From: Constantimarinum furrinae
Lineage (GTDB): Bacteria > Bacteroidota > Bacteroidia > Flavobacteriales > Flavobacteriaceae
Length of the DNA: 64,000 nucleotides
Assembly: GCF_014295415.1 (NCBI RefSeq)
Contig: NZ_CP052909.1
Location: 1,488,001 to 1,552,000 of the forward strand
Direction of reading: 5' to 3'
Below are positions 28,706-37,392 of this stretch, piece after piece. The position numbers were made by a program, and so were the translations under genes. The notes under the pieces were generated by a model. That model was not told the DNA's origin, did no database searches, and was given only the letters and a program-made list of their open reading frames with translations. Numbering within the stretch: position 1 is the first letter of the stretch; each line of letters opens with the position of its first letter.

Positions 28706-31216
28706 ATGACTAAAACACAACATTACGTAACCGGAAAGTGGGTCGATGGATTAGGAGAAGGTTCTCCAGTTCTCGATTCTGTAACTGGTGAGCATTTTAC
28801 AAGTGTAACGACAGAAGGTTTGGATGTGCCGGCCATTCTTCAATACGGAAGGGATAAAGGAGCGACACTTCGGAAGATGACATTTCAGGAACGGGGAAAT
28901 ATGCTGAAGAAATTGGCTCTTTATCTAACCAAAAGAAAGGATGCCTTTTACGAATTAAGCTATAGAACAGGAGCGACTAAGATCGATTCCTGGATCGATA
29001 TTGAAGGTGGCTTCGGAAATCTTTTTGCCAATGCTTCTCTTCGGAAATTATTTCCCAATCAGTCGTATCACGTAGAAGGCGACCCTATAGATCTTTCGCG
29101 TGGTGGGCGGTTTATGGCGCATCACATTATGGTGCCCCGAGAAGGTGTTGCAGTTCATATTAACGCTTTTAATTTTCCGGTCTGGGGAATGTTGGAAAAG
29201 TGTGCCGTAAATTGGATGGCGGGAATGCCTGCGGTGGTACTTCCGGCACCACAGACTGCCTACTTAACTGAAGCCGTTGTAAAGGAAATTGTTGCTTCAG
29301 GCATACTTCCCGAAGGTGCCATTCAGCTTATTAGCGGTACCGCAAAAAATATACTCGATACTGTGCAATCTCAGGACGTGGTGACCTTCACAGGTTCGGC
29401 AAGTACAGGGAGAACACTTAAAAATCATCCGCAACTAATAGAAGAATCTGTACCCTTCACTATGGAAGCCGATTCCTTAAATGCCTCTATTTTAGGTGAG
29501 GACGCGGTTTCGGGTACTCCGGAGTTTGATTTGTTTATCAAAGAAGTGCGCAATGAGATGACTGTAAAATGCGGACAAAAATGTACAGCCATAAGACGCA
29601 TCATTGTTCCTGAAAAACTAGTGGAAGACGTTCAGATCGCTTTGGGTAAAGCCTTGGATAAAGTGACCATCGGCGATCCGCGTTTAAAGGAAGTTCGAAT
29701 GGGATCCTTGGTTAATGACGCACAACGCAATTCGGTAAAGGAACAAATAGGGAAGATTACCAAAACCGCGCAAATCGTCTACGGAACTCTCGATGAGGTA
29801 GAAACACTGGGTGCCGATTCTAAAAAGGGAGCCTTCTTTAAACCGGTATTGCTGCGTGAAGACAAGCCCTTACAGAACGAAGCGGCACATATCACTGAAG
29901 CGTTTGGACCTGTAAGTACTTTGATGCCGTACAAGGATCTCAATGAAGCCATTACACTATCAAAAATGGGTAAAGGATCTCTGGTGAGTTCCATTGTCAC
30001 GAACGACAACAAAATTGCGAAAGAATATACAGTTGCTGCGGCAACACATCACGGAAGAATCCTCGTTCTTAACCGGGAAAGTGCCAAGCAAAGCACGGGT
30101 CATGGCTCGCCTTTACCTAATCTCATCCATGGTGGTCCGGGACGGGCAGGAGGTGGAGAAGAAATGGGTGGCATGCGGGGTATAAAACATTATTTACAGC
30201 GTTGTGCCATACAGGGCTCTCCAACAACACTAACCGAAATCACCGGAATCTATCAGCCAAAAGCAGACTATAAGGATGCACAAAACCATCCGTTTTCCTA
30301 TCACTGGGAAGATATCGAACCGGGCATGTCACTTATGACCCATAAGCGGACGATTACCGATGGGGATATTGTAAATTTTGCCAACCTAACCTGGGATCAC
30401 TTTTACGCACATACCGATATTACCTCTTTGGAAGGAAGTATTTTCGAAAAAAGAACCGCTCATGGCTACTTCATACTGGCGGCAGCTGCCGGCTTATTTG
30501 TATACCCAAATAAGGGACCTGTTGCCGCAAACTACGGATTGGAAGAATGCAGATTTCTTCGGCCGATCTATCATAACGATACAGTCTATGTGCGACTTAC
30601 CTGCAAACAGAAGATAGATCGCGATTCGCGAGGAAAAGAGCATCCATCGGGTATAGTAAAATGGTATGTTGAAGTTTTTGATGCTGAGCCGGCAGACGAT
30701 CAGGAAGATCTGGTCGCTATTGCTACCATCCTTACCATGGTTCAGAAAAAGCAAACAGTATTTACTGAAATGACTTCAGAAAAGATTGAAGAACTACTCG
30801 GTAAATTAAAAGAAGACACCAAGCCGCTATGGGGAACTATGACGCCGCAGCAAATGGTTGAACATCTGGAATACACTTATAGAATAAAGGCAGGACAAAT
30901 TCAGGATTTTGAAATTTCTACCCCTGAAAAATATATTGATAAAGTACAGGAAACCTTATACAATTATGAGCCGATGCCCAGAAACTACGACTTTCCCCTG
31001 GCTAAACAGGCTAAAATGGATATGCTAACCCATCCCGATCTGGAAACGGCTAAGAAGAAATTGCTGGAGGCACGGAATGAATATCTTCAGTATTATAAGG
31101 AAAATCCTGAAGCAACCACCAAAAATGCTGTTTTCGGAATCATCGGGAAGTACGATTCTTACCTGCTTGAACGTAAACATTTAAATCATCATTTTTCGCA
31201 ATTCGGATTAATTTAA
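28706..31216 (+). CDS. paaZ: Bifunctional oxepin-CoA hydrolase/semialdehyde dehydrogenase PaaZ with extra C-terminal DUF1569-like domain
   Basis: 836 residues, about 155 longer than ordinary PaaZ. Residues 1-~520 are an aldehyde dehydrogenase (HINAFNFPVWGMLEKCAVNW, FTGSASTGRTLKN, catalytic Cys in VKCGQKCTAIRRIIVPEK). Residues ~530-685 are a MaoC-like hot-dog hydrolase (DHFYAHTDIT then EKRTAHGYFILAAAAGLF). From about residue 688 (MTSEKIEELLGKLKEDTKPL) a helical domain begins, with WGTMTPQQMVEHLEY and ending HLNHHFSQFGLI, the pattern of DUF1569/DinB-like proteins. There is no stop or frameshift at the join. The core enzyme opens the oxepin-CoA ring and oxidises the aldehyde. Confidence 0.94.
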   Translation: MTKTQHYVTGKWVDGLGEGSPVLDSVTGEHFTSVTTEGLDVPAILQYGRDKGATLRKMTFQERGNMLKKLALYLTKRKDAFYELSYRTGATKIDSWIDIEGGFGNLFANASLRKLFPNQSYHVEGDPIDLSRGGRFMAHHIMVPREGVAVHINAFNFPVWGMLEKCAVNWMAGMPAVVLPAPQTAYLTEAVVKEIVASGILPEGAIQLISGTAKNILDTVQSQDVVTFTGSASTGRTLKNHPQLIEESVPFTMEADSLNASILGEDAVSGTPEFDLFIKEVRNEMTVKCGQKCTAIRRIIVPEKLVEDVQIALGKALDKVTIGDPRLKEVRMGSLVNDAQRNSVKEQIGKITKTAQIVYGTLDEVETLGADSKKGAFFKPVLLREDKPLQNEAAHITEAFGPVSTLMPYKDLNEAITLSKMGKGSLVSSIVTNDNKIAKEYTVAAATHHGRILVLNRESAKQSTGHGSPLPNLIHGGPGRAGGGEEMGGMRGIKHYLQRCAIQGSPTTLTEITGIYQPKADYKDAQNHPFSYHWEDIEPGMSLMTHKRTITDGDIVNFANLTWDHFYAHTDITSLEGSIFEKRTAHGYFILAAAAGLFVYPNKGPVAANYGLEECRFLRPIYHNDTVYVRLTCKQKIDRDSRGKEHPSGIVKWYVEVFDAEPADDQEDLVAIATILTMVQKKQTVFTEMTSEKIEELLGKLKEDTKPLWGTMTPQQMVEHLEYTYRIKAGQIQDFEISTPEKYIDKVQETLYNYEPMPRNYDFPLAKQAKMDMLTHPDLETAKKKLLEARNEYLQYYKENPEATTKNAVFGIIGKYDSYLLERKHLNHHFSQFGLI

Positions 31217-31227
31217 AACTTAAAATT

Positions 31228-31980
31228 TTGACTAAACCCTACGTAAAACAACATATAGAGAACGAAGTTTCAACTATCGAATTCTTTCATCCGGCACATA
31301 ACAGCCTTCCGGGAGATATACTTGCGCAACTCGTGGATGAGATCAACAAGGCCGGTGCGGATATCAACGTAAAAGTGATCATTCTGAAAAGCGGAGGGGA
31401 ACGTACATTTTGTGCTGGGGCGAGTTTTAAAGAACTTATCAATATTAATGACGCTGAAACGGGCCGTGTATTCTTCAGTGGATTTGCCAATGTGATCAAT
31501 GCCATGCGTAAATGTCCTAAGTTCATTATTGGCCGAATCCAGGGGAAAACCGTTGGTGGAGGCGTAGGTGTGGCTTCGGCAACAGATTATTGTATGGCTA
31601 CCAAATTTGCGGCTATTAAGTTAAGTGAACTTAATGTGGGAATCGGACCATTTGTCGTGGGGCCAGCAGTGGAACGTAAACTGGGTCTTAGCGGAATGTC
31701 TCAGATCGCTATTGATGCAAATACGTTTTACGATGCCGAATGGGCTCGCCAAAAAGGCTTGTATGCTCAGGTATTCGATACGACTGAAGCCATGGATGAA
31801 GCAGTTCAGGCATTCGCCGAAAACTTGTGCAGCTATAATCCCGAAGCGATGAAGGAGATGAAGCGGGTGATGTGGCAGGGTACTGAAAATTGGGATACCC
31901 TTTTGGCAGAAAGAGCAGCGATTAGTGGAAGATTGGTGCTAAGCGATTTCACAAAAGAGACTTTAAAACGATTTAAATAA
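31228..31980 (+). CDS. Enoyl-CoA hydratase/isomerase (PaaF-position crotonase)
   Basis: 250 residues with a TTG start at 31228; no ATG or GTG fits. Crotonase motifs are RTFCAGASFKELI and GKTVGGGVGVASATDYCMA. Compared with canonical PaaF (GAGCELAL), the first catalytic Glu is Gly, while the second Glu is kept in LSELNVGIGPFVVG. This resembles the methylglutaconyl-CoA-hydratase branch. By position it should hydrate 2,3-dehydroadipyl-CoA, but the changed residue makes that an inference. Its stop overlaps the ATG of paaY by one base. Confidence 0.85.
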   Translation: MTKPYVKQHIENEVSTIEFFHPAHNSLPGDILAQLVDEINKAGADINVKVIILKSGGERTFCAGASFKELININDAETGRVFFSGFANVINAMRKCPKFIIGRIQGKTVGGGVGVASATDYCMATKFAAIKLSELNVGIGPFVVGPAVERKLGLSGMSQIAIDANTFYDAEWARQKGLYAQVFDTTEAMDEAVQAFAENLCSYNPEAMKEMKRVMWQGTENWDTLLAERAAISGRLVLSDFTKETLKRFK

Positions 31981-32579
31981 TGATCTACAGCTTTAACGGA
32001 CATATTCCTGTGGTACACGAAAGCAGTTTTGTGCACCCCCTTGCAGCCGTGACCGGAAACGTGATCATTGGTAAGCATTGTTATATAGGTCCGGGAGCTG
32101 CGATACGCGGTGATTGGGGGGAGATCATTCTAAAGGACGGCGTAAATGTTCAGGAGAATTGTACGGTGCATATGTTTCCGGGAAAATCCATTGTACTCGA
32201 AGAAGGCGCGCACGTAGGTCATGGAGCTGTCATTCACGGAGCTAATCTTGGTGAAAACTGTCTTATAGGAATGAACAGTGTTATTATGGATGATGCCTAT
32301 ATTGGTGCTGAATGTATCGTAGGTGCAATGAGCTTTATAAAAGCGGAGACGATTTTTGAAAAGCGGCAATTGATCGTTGGGAATCCGGCAAAAGCTATAA
32401 AGGAAGTTTCAGATGAAATGATAGCGTGGAAAACGGCAGGAACCAGGTTGTATCAACAACTGCCTTCAGATTGTCATAAAAGTTTAAAGGAAGTTGCTCC
32501 ACTTCGCGAGATTCCTGAGAACAGACCAAAACAAGAGGATTTTTATAAAACCCTTCAGGAAATAAAAAGAAAAGAATAG
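31980..32579 (+). CDS. paaY: PaaY-like gamma-carbonic-anhydrase-fold (hexapeptide) protein
   Basis: 199 residues. Left-handed beta-helix hexapeptide repeats (VIIGKHCYIGPGAAIRG, AHVGHGAVIHGANLGENCLI) with three conserved His for metal, then a C-terminal helix. PaaY is reported to act as a thioesterase that recycles CoA in phenylacetate degradation, so that role fits here. It overlaps the preceding crotonase by one base. The old start of the E2 gene lies one base after its stop. Confidence 0.9.
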   Translation: MIYSFNGHIPVVHESSFVHPLAAVTGNVIIGKHCYIGPGAAIRGDWGEIILKDGVNVQENCTVHMFPGKSIVLEEGAHVGHGAVIHGANLGENCLIGMNSVIMDDAYIGAECIVGAMSFIKAETIFEKRQLIVGNPAKAIKEVSDEMIAWKTAGTRLYQQLPSDCHKSLKEVAPLREIPENRPKQEDFYKTLQEIKRKE

Positions 32580-32580
32580 C

Positions 32581-32618
32581 ATGTCTGAAATTGATTTTAA
32601 AATGCCAAAGATGGGTGA
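32581..32618 (+). pseudogene. Orphaned original 5' end of the E2 gene
   Basis: An ATG right after the paaY stop encodes MSEIDFKMPKMGD, the standard start of a lipoyl domain, which the intact E2 continues as FKMPKMGESITEGT. After 13 residues the frame runs into inserted DNA and stops at 32659-32661. The last 23 bases (32596-32618) recur at 32779-32801 inside the functional gene. This is read as the ancestral start cut off by an insertion. Confidence 0.75.
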
Positions 32619-32778
32619 TTACTTCCTGCGTAAGCAGGAATCTGAGAATATAGAAGAATGAGTTGTTGGTATGTTTACATTATGACAACTAAACAATTGA
32701 ATTTAGACAGGAACGATATCGAAAGTAATAATAGAAATCAAAATGAGCAATAAGGAGAGATTCCTGTCTACACAGGAA
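32619..32778. mobile_element. 160-bp palindrome-ended (REP/MITE-like) insertion flanked by a 23-bp direct repeat
   Basis: The left end has hairpin TTCCTGC-GTAA-GCAGGAA and the right end TTCCTGT-CTAC-ACAGGAA. The left 21 bases (32623-32643) and the reverse complement of the right 21 (32758-32778) agree at 18 of 21 positions, so they are terminal inverted repeats that are also palindromes. An inner inverted pair AGTTGT / ACAACT is present. Exact 23-bp copies (32596-32618 and 32779-32801) flank it. No transposase gene is inside. The element supplies the present E2 start codon at 32743. Confidence 0.72.
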
Positions 32779-34056
32779 TTTAAAATGCCAAAGATGGGTG
32801 AGAGCATCACCGAAGGAACCATCATCAACTGGTTGGTAGATGAGGGTCAGTCTTTTGAAGAAGGAGATATACTGCTGGAAGTGGCCACAGACAAGGTCGA
32901 TAATGAAGTACCTGCGCCCGCTTCGGGAAGGCTCATATCACAAAAATACGGACCTAAGGAGGTCGTTCCGGTGGGCGAAGTGATCGCTGTTCTGGAATTA
33001 CAAGACGGAGTAGCTCCAAAAAAGGCAGCGAAAAAGTCTTCAGAAGTAAACAAGAAGGATCCGAAAATATCGCAACTAACACCAAATAGTAAGCAGAAAA
33101 GTACCGCCAAACAAACAGCATTTAAGGTTAATGAAAATGTCTTTGTTAGTCCGTTAATAGACAGCATTGCTCGACAGCACCATATTAGTTACGAAGAACT
33201 GGCAAGAATTCCGGGTACCGGAAAGGATGGCAGATTGCGCAAAACAGACCTGATGAATTATATCTCGGAAGGCAGACCATATAAGTTCGCGCAAGCTGTT
33301 GTTACTCCTTCGGGATTTCAGGTTCCGGATCTCAAATTTGATAAGGGTACGGGAAAGATCATTGAGATGGATCGAATGCGCCAAATGATCTCAGATCATA
33401 TGGTTTTTAGTGCAACCACTGCTCCGCATGTCACGGCTTATGTGGAGGCAGATCTTACTGAAATGGTTCAATGGCGAAATGAAAATAAGGTCACCTTTCA
33501 AAATAAATACAACCAAAAACTCACCTTTACACCGCTGTTTATTGAAGCGGTGGCCAAGGCTATTAAAGATTTTCCGATGATAAACTCATCCCTTGACGGT
33601 ACAAATATTATTGTAAAGGACGAGATCAACATAGGGATGGCGACGGCCTTACCTTCCGGAAATCTAATAGTGCCTGTAGTTAAGAATGCCGATACGTTAA
33701 ACTTGAAATCTCTGGCTGAAGCTACAAACGATCTAGTAGGGAAGGCACGAGACAACAAGCTTAAAGGGGATGAAACCAAGGGCAGTACCTTTACCATAAG
33801 CAATGTGGGTACCTTCGGCAGTGTTATGGGTACTCCAATTATCAATCAGCCGGAAGCCGCCATCCTGGCTACCGGAATCATCAAGAAGCGTGCTGAAGTC
33901 ATGGAGCGAGCCGAGGGTGATAGTATCGAGATCCGACATATGATGTACTTGTCCCTTTCTTTTGATCACCGCATTGTGGATGGATTTCTGGCCGGGTCTT
34001 TTTTAAGACGAATTGCCGATTATCTTGAGAATTTCGACACCAAACGAAAAATATGA
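32743..34056 (+). CDS. Dihydrolipoamide acyltransferase (E2) of a 2-oxo acid dehydrogenase complex
   Basis: 437 residues. A lipoyl domain (lipoyl Lys in EVATDKVDNEVPAPASG) is followed by a linker, a peripheral-subunit-binding domain (residues ~130-168, SPLIDSIARQHHISYEELAR) and a catalytic domain ending with SLSFDHRIVDGFLAGSFLRR, which carries the HxxxDG site. With a branched-chain aminotransferase and a fused E1 downstream, a branched-chain ketoacid dehydrogenase is the best guess. The first 11 residues (MSNKERFLSTQ) are encoded by the inserted palindrome element; the ancestral start appears to be at 32581. A start at the ATG at 32785 cannot be ruled out. Confidence 0.93.
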   Translation: MSNKERFLSTQEFKMPKMGESITEGTIINWLVDEGQSFEEGDILLEVATDKVDNEVPAPASGRLISQKYGPKEVVPVGEVIAVLELQDGVAPKKAAKKSSEVNKKDPKISQLTPNSKQKSTAKQTAFKVNENVFVSPLIDSIARQHHISYEELARIPGTGKDGRLRKTDLMNYISEGRPYKFAQAVVTPSGFQVPDLKFDKGTGKIIEMDRMRQMISDHMVFSATTAPHVTAYVEADLTEMVQWRNENKVTFQNKYNQKLTFTPLFIEAVAKAIKDFPMINSSLDGTNIIVKDEINIGMATALPSGNLIVPVVKNADTLNLKSLAEATNDLVGKARDNKLKGDETKGSTFTISNVGTFGSVMGTPIINQPEAAILATGIIKKRAEVMERAEGDSIEIRHMMYLSLSFDHRIVDGFLAGSFLRRIADYLENFDTKRKI

Positions 34057-34111
34057 ACATGATACGATTCGTTCTCAAAACGACTTAAGTGAAACAGAAA
34101 ATAATACGTTT

Positions 34112-35173
34112 ATGACAATTTCAGAACCCATAAAGATCACAAAGACTAATCTTTCCAAACGAGATTCGGTAGATTTTGATAACATCCCTTTAGGTCGGGT
34201 ATTTACAGACCATATGTTCATTTGCGATTTTAATAACGGACAATGGAATAATCCCAGAGTGGAACCTCTTGGCATGATCCCCACGCATCCTGCGGCTATG
34301 GCGCTTCATTACGGTCAAGCGATATTTGAAGGAATGAAAGCTACTACAGATAAAGATGGAACGCCTCTCTTATTCAGACCGGCGAAAAATGCACAACGGT
34401 TGAATTTTAGTGCTCAGCGCATGGGAATGCCCGAATTTCCTGAAGATTTATTTGTTGAAGGATTAAAGGAACTTGTAAAGATCGAAAGCCATTGGATTCC
34501 GAAAAAAGATGGAAGCGCATTGTATCTGAGACCTTTCATGTATGCCGATGAACCCTTTATAGGCATGCGGGCAGCAACGAGTTTCAAGTTTATTATTATC
34601 GCCTCGCCTGCCGGACCGTTTTTCAGCAAGCGTATTAGACTGTATGCGGAAAAAAAATATATCAGAGCTGCTGAAGGAGGAACCGGTGAAGCGAAAGCTG
34701 CAGGAAATTATGCCGCTGCTATCAGACCCACCGAGATAGCTAAGGCCAAAGGATACGATCAGGTTCTATGGCTGGACGCGCATGAGCATAAGTACATTCA
34801 GGAGGTGGGGACCATGAACATTTTCTTTAAAATTGATGGGAAATTTGTTACCCCAAAGCGTGATGGTGCGATCCTCGATGGGGTTACCCGTGACAGTGTG
34901 ATCACCTTATTAAAGCATATGAACTATTCCGTGGAAGAACGCCCCGTTACATTAAGTGAAATCCGGAATGCCTCTCAGGACGGAACCCTGGAAGAAGCCT
35001 TCGGAACAGGAACTGCTGTGGGGATCGCTTACATACAGGAAATAGGGACTTCAGAAGAAACTATTCACGTGAGTGATGAAAGTCCTGTTGGTCTTGAGAT
35101 CAACAATAGGTTAAATGCTATAAAGTCAGGAAAATCCGAAGATCACTTTAACTGGATGCTAAAAGTAGAATAA
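34112..35173 (+). CDS. ilvE: Branched-chain amino acid aminotransferase
   Basis: 353 residues from the ATG at 34112 (MTISEPIKITKTNLSK); an earlier frame-open ATG overlaps the E2 gene. Class IV PLP aminotransferase: YGQAIFEGMKA, the PLP Lys region EAKAAGNYAAAIRPTEIAKA, and WLDAHEHKYIQEVGTMNIFF. It converts Leu/Ile/Val to their 2-oxo acids. Placement between E2 and E1 couples transamination to oxidative decarboxylation. E1 starts five bases after its stop. Confidence 0.94.
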   Translation: MTISEPIKITKTNLSKRDSVDFDNIPLGRVFTDHMFICDFNNGQWNNPRVEPLGMIPTHPAAMALHYGQAIFEGMKATTDKDGTPLLFRPAKNAQRLNFSAQRMGMPEFPEDLFVEGLKELVKIESHWIPKKDGSALYLRPFMYADEPFIGMRAATSFKFIIIASPAGPFFSKRIRLYAEKKYIRAAEGGTGEAKAAGNYAAAIRPTEIAKAKGYDQVLWLDAHEHKYIQEVGTMNIFFKIDGKFVTPKRDGAILDGVTRDSVITLLKHMNYSVEERPVTLSEIRNASQDGTLEEAFGTGTAVGIAYIQEIGTSEETIHVSDESPVGLEINNRLNAIKSGKSEDHFNWMLKVE

Positions 35174-35178
35174 ACTTC

Positions 35179-37254
35179 ATGAAAACCCGATTACCAAAGA
35201 ACATATTAAAAACAGCCTTTACCACTGTCTGTACGGCCAAGGCAATGACCGAACTCTATGAAGAGAATTTTAAGTTAGTCTCTAAATATGTGCATGCCAC
35301 ATCACGTGGTCACGAAGTGATTCAAACTGCTTTGGGTCTTCAATTGCTGCCTCAGGATTACGCTTTTCCTTATTACAGAGATGATTCTATGCTTTTGGCC
35401 ATTGGAATGAAGCCTTACGAGCTCATGTTACAGGTACTGGCGAAGCGGGACGATCCTTTTTCCGGTGGAAGAACCTACTATTCGCACCCTAGTTTAAAAG
35501 ATGATGATAAACCTAAAATTCCGCATCAGAGCAGTGCCACAGGAATGCAGACGATTCCGGCAACAGGAGTGGCTTTAGGGTTTTGGTATAAGGAAGCCGA
35601 AGGAATTGAGCCTAAGAATAATGAGAATGATACCGAATTAAAGCCTATAGTGGTATGCTCCTTGGGGGATGCTTCCGTGACTGAAGGCGAGATTGCAGAA
35701 GCTTTCCAAATGGCAGCTCTAAAGCAATTGCCTATTTTATATTTGGTTCAGGATAATGGTTGGGATATTAGCGCCAATGAAGCCGAAACCCGGGCGCAAA
35801 ATGCGGCGGAATACGCAGCCGGATTTCACGGCCTGGAAGCTGTTTCCATAGACGGGACTAATTTTGAAGAGAGTTATACTACCCTTCAGAATGTTATTGA
35901 AAAAATTAGGACTGAAAGACGTCCGTTTCTGGTACACGCGAAAGTTCCGTTGTTAAATCACCATACTTCGGGGGTTCGAATGGAATTTTATCGCGATGAT
36001 CTTGAGGAGGCTCGAAGCCGAGACCCTTACCCTAAACTTCGTTCTCTCCTGTTGAACAATGATTTTTCAGAGAAAGGAATTGAGGATATCGAAAAACAGG
36101 CTAAAGAAACAGTGCAGAAGGATTTTGAGAAAGCGTTGAAAGCCGAAGAGCCCAAACCCGAAGACCTGTTTACCCATGACTTTGCACCCACACCGGTTAC
36201 CGAAGAGAAAGGAGAGCGTTCGCCTCAGGGCGCCGAAAAAGTAGTAATGGTAGACTGTGCCTTATTTGCGATCGAAGAGTTGATGGCAAAGCACAAGGAA
36301 TGTCTGCTATACGGTCAGGATGTAGGCGGAAGACTGGGCGGAGTTTTTAGGGAAGCTGCCACACTGGCTCAGAAATTTGGAGACAACCGGGTGTTTAACA
36401 CGCCTATACAAGAAGCATTTATAGTTGGCTCGACGGTGGGAATGAGCGCTGTGGGCTTAAAACCTATTGTTGAGGTTCAGTTTGCCGATTATATTTGGCC
36501 TGGTCTCAATCAATTGTTTACCGAAGTGAGTCGGAGTTGTTATCTGTCTAATGGAAAATGGCCGGTTTCTATGATCCTGAGAGTTCCTATTGGAGCCTAT
36601 GGGAGTGGGGGCCCATACCACTCCTCATCGGTGGAAAGTGTAGTGACTAACATACGCGGACTTAAGATCGCGTACCCCTCAAATGGCGCCGACCTAAAAG
36701 GACTGCTTAAGGCCGCCTATTACGACCCTAATCCGGTAGTTATCTTTGAACATAAAGGGTTATACTGGAGTAAAGTGAAAGGCACAAAAGGTGCTACCTC
36801 CGTAGAGCCTTCAGAGGACTATATATTACCCTTTGGTAAGGCCTGGGTGCTTCAGGAGATCTGGAAACAGGAGGAAGAAGAAACGTTGTCCATAATTACC
36901 TATGGAATGGGTGTGCACTGGGCAATGAATGCTTCTCAGGAATTAGGACTTCAAAAACAAATAGAAATCGTAGATCTAAGAACCTTGCATCCCCTTGACT
37001 ACGAAACGGTTTTTGCTTCGGTGAAGAAGTGCGGAAAATGTCTGGTGGTCACCGAAGAGCCTTCAGAAAACAGTTTTTCAAGAGCGCTGCAGGGCAGGAT
37101 ACAGGAAGAGTGCTTTCAGCAATTGGATGCACCTGTGATGATCATCGGTTCTGAAAATATGCCTGCAATCCCTTTAAATTCAGTACTGGAAGAAACCATG
37201 ATCCCTTCCGTAGAAAAAGTGAAAGCAAAGATTGAGCAGCTGTTGAACTATTAG
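35179..37254 (+). CDS. Fused alpha/beta E1 of a branched-chain-type 2-oxo acid dehydrogenase
   Basis: 691 residues. Residues 1-~330 are an E1-alpha domain (VHATSRGHEVIQTALGLQLL, thiamine-diphosphate motif SLGDASVTEGEIAEAFQMAA, ILYLVQDNGWDIS). Residues ~350-691 are an E1-beta domain (LLYGQDVGGRLGGVFREAA, RVFNTPIQEAFIVGSTVGMS, VEVQFADYIWPGLNQLFTE). Fused E1 of this kind is common in Bacteroidota. It decarboxylates branched-chain 2-oxo acids and acylates E2. No E3 gene is in the window. A strong terminator follows. Confidence 0.93.
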   Translation: MKTRLPKNILKTAFTTVCTAKAMTELYEENFKLVSKYVHATSRGHEVIQTALGLQLLPQDYAFPYYRDDSMLLAIGMKPYELMLQVLAKRDDPFSGGRTYYSHPSLKDDDKPKIPHQSSATGMQTIPATGVALGFWYKEAEGIEPKNNENDTELKPIVVCSLGDASVTEGEIAEAFQMAALKQLPILYLVQDNGWDISANEAETRAQNAAEYAAGFHGLEAVSIDGTNFEESYTTLQNVIEKIRTERRPFLVHAKVPLLNHHTSGVRMEFYRDDLEEARSRDPYPKLRSLLLNNDFSEKGIEDIEKQAKETVQKDFEKALKAEEPKPEDLFTHDFAPTPVTEEKGERSPQGAEKVVMVDCALFAIEELMAKHKECLLYGQDVGGRLGGVFREAATLAQKFGDNRVFNTPIQEAFIVGSTVGMSAVGLKPIVEVQFADYIWPGLNQLFTEVSRSCYLSNGKWPVSMILRVPIGAYGSGGPYHSSSVESVVTNIRGLKIAYPSNGADLKGLLKAAYYDPNPVVIFEHKGLYWSKVKGTKGATSVEPSEDYILPFGKAWVLQEIWKQEEEETLSIITYGMGVHWAMNASQELGLQKQIEIVDLRTLHPLDYETVFASVKKCGKCLVVTEEPSENSFSRALQGRIQEECFQQLDAPVMIIGSENMPAIPLNSVLEETMIPSVEKVKAKIEQLLNY

Positions 37255-37289
37255 ATTTACGTATTTTAACTCTTTAATTCATTGAAATA

Positions 37290-37318
37290 AAGGCTGTTCA
37301 AATAGGAACGGCCTTTTT
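37290..37318 (+). terminator. Rho-independent terminator after the E1 gene
   Basis: AAGGCTGTTC (37290-37299), six-base loop, GAACGGCCTT (37306-37315), then T-run; ten base pairs with one G-T wobble. It probably ends the long paa-E2-ilvE-E1 transcript. Confidence 0.85.
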
Positions 37319-37392
37319 GTTGAATTAAAAAACAGGAAAAACCCTCTTTTTTAATTCCGTATTAGACTGTAGCTTTAACATAAAGTCGGGGC

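Noticed and set aside
32581-32661. Real 26-codon gene between paaY and the E2 gene
   Set aside because: Its first 13 residues copy the start of the E2 lipoyl domain and the remainder is translated insertion sequence.
34013-34111. Upstream start for ilvE overlapping the E2 gene
   Set aside because: The added 33 residues are the E2 end read in another frame; the family start begins at 34112.
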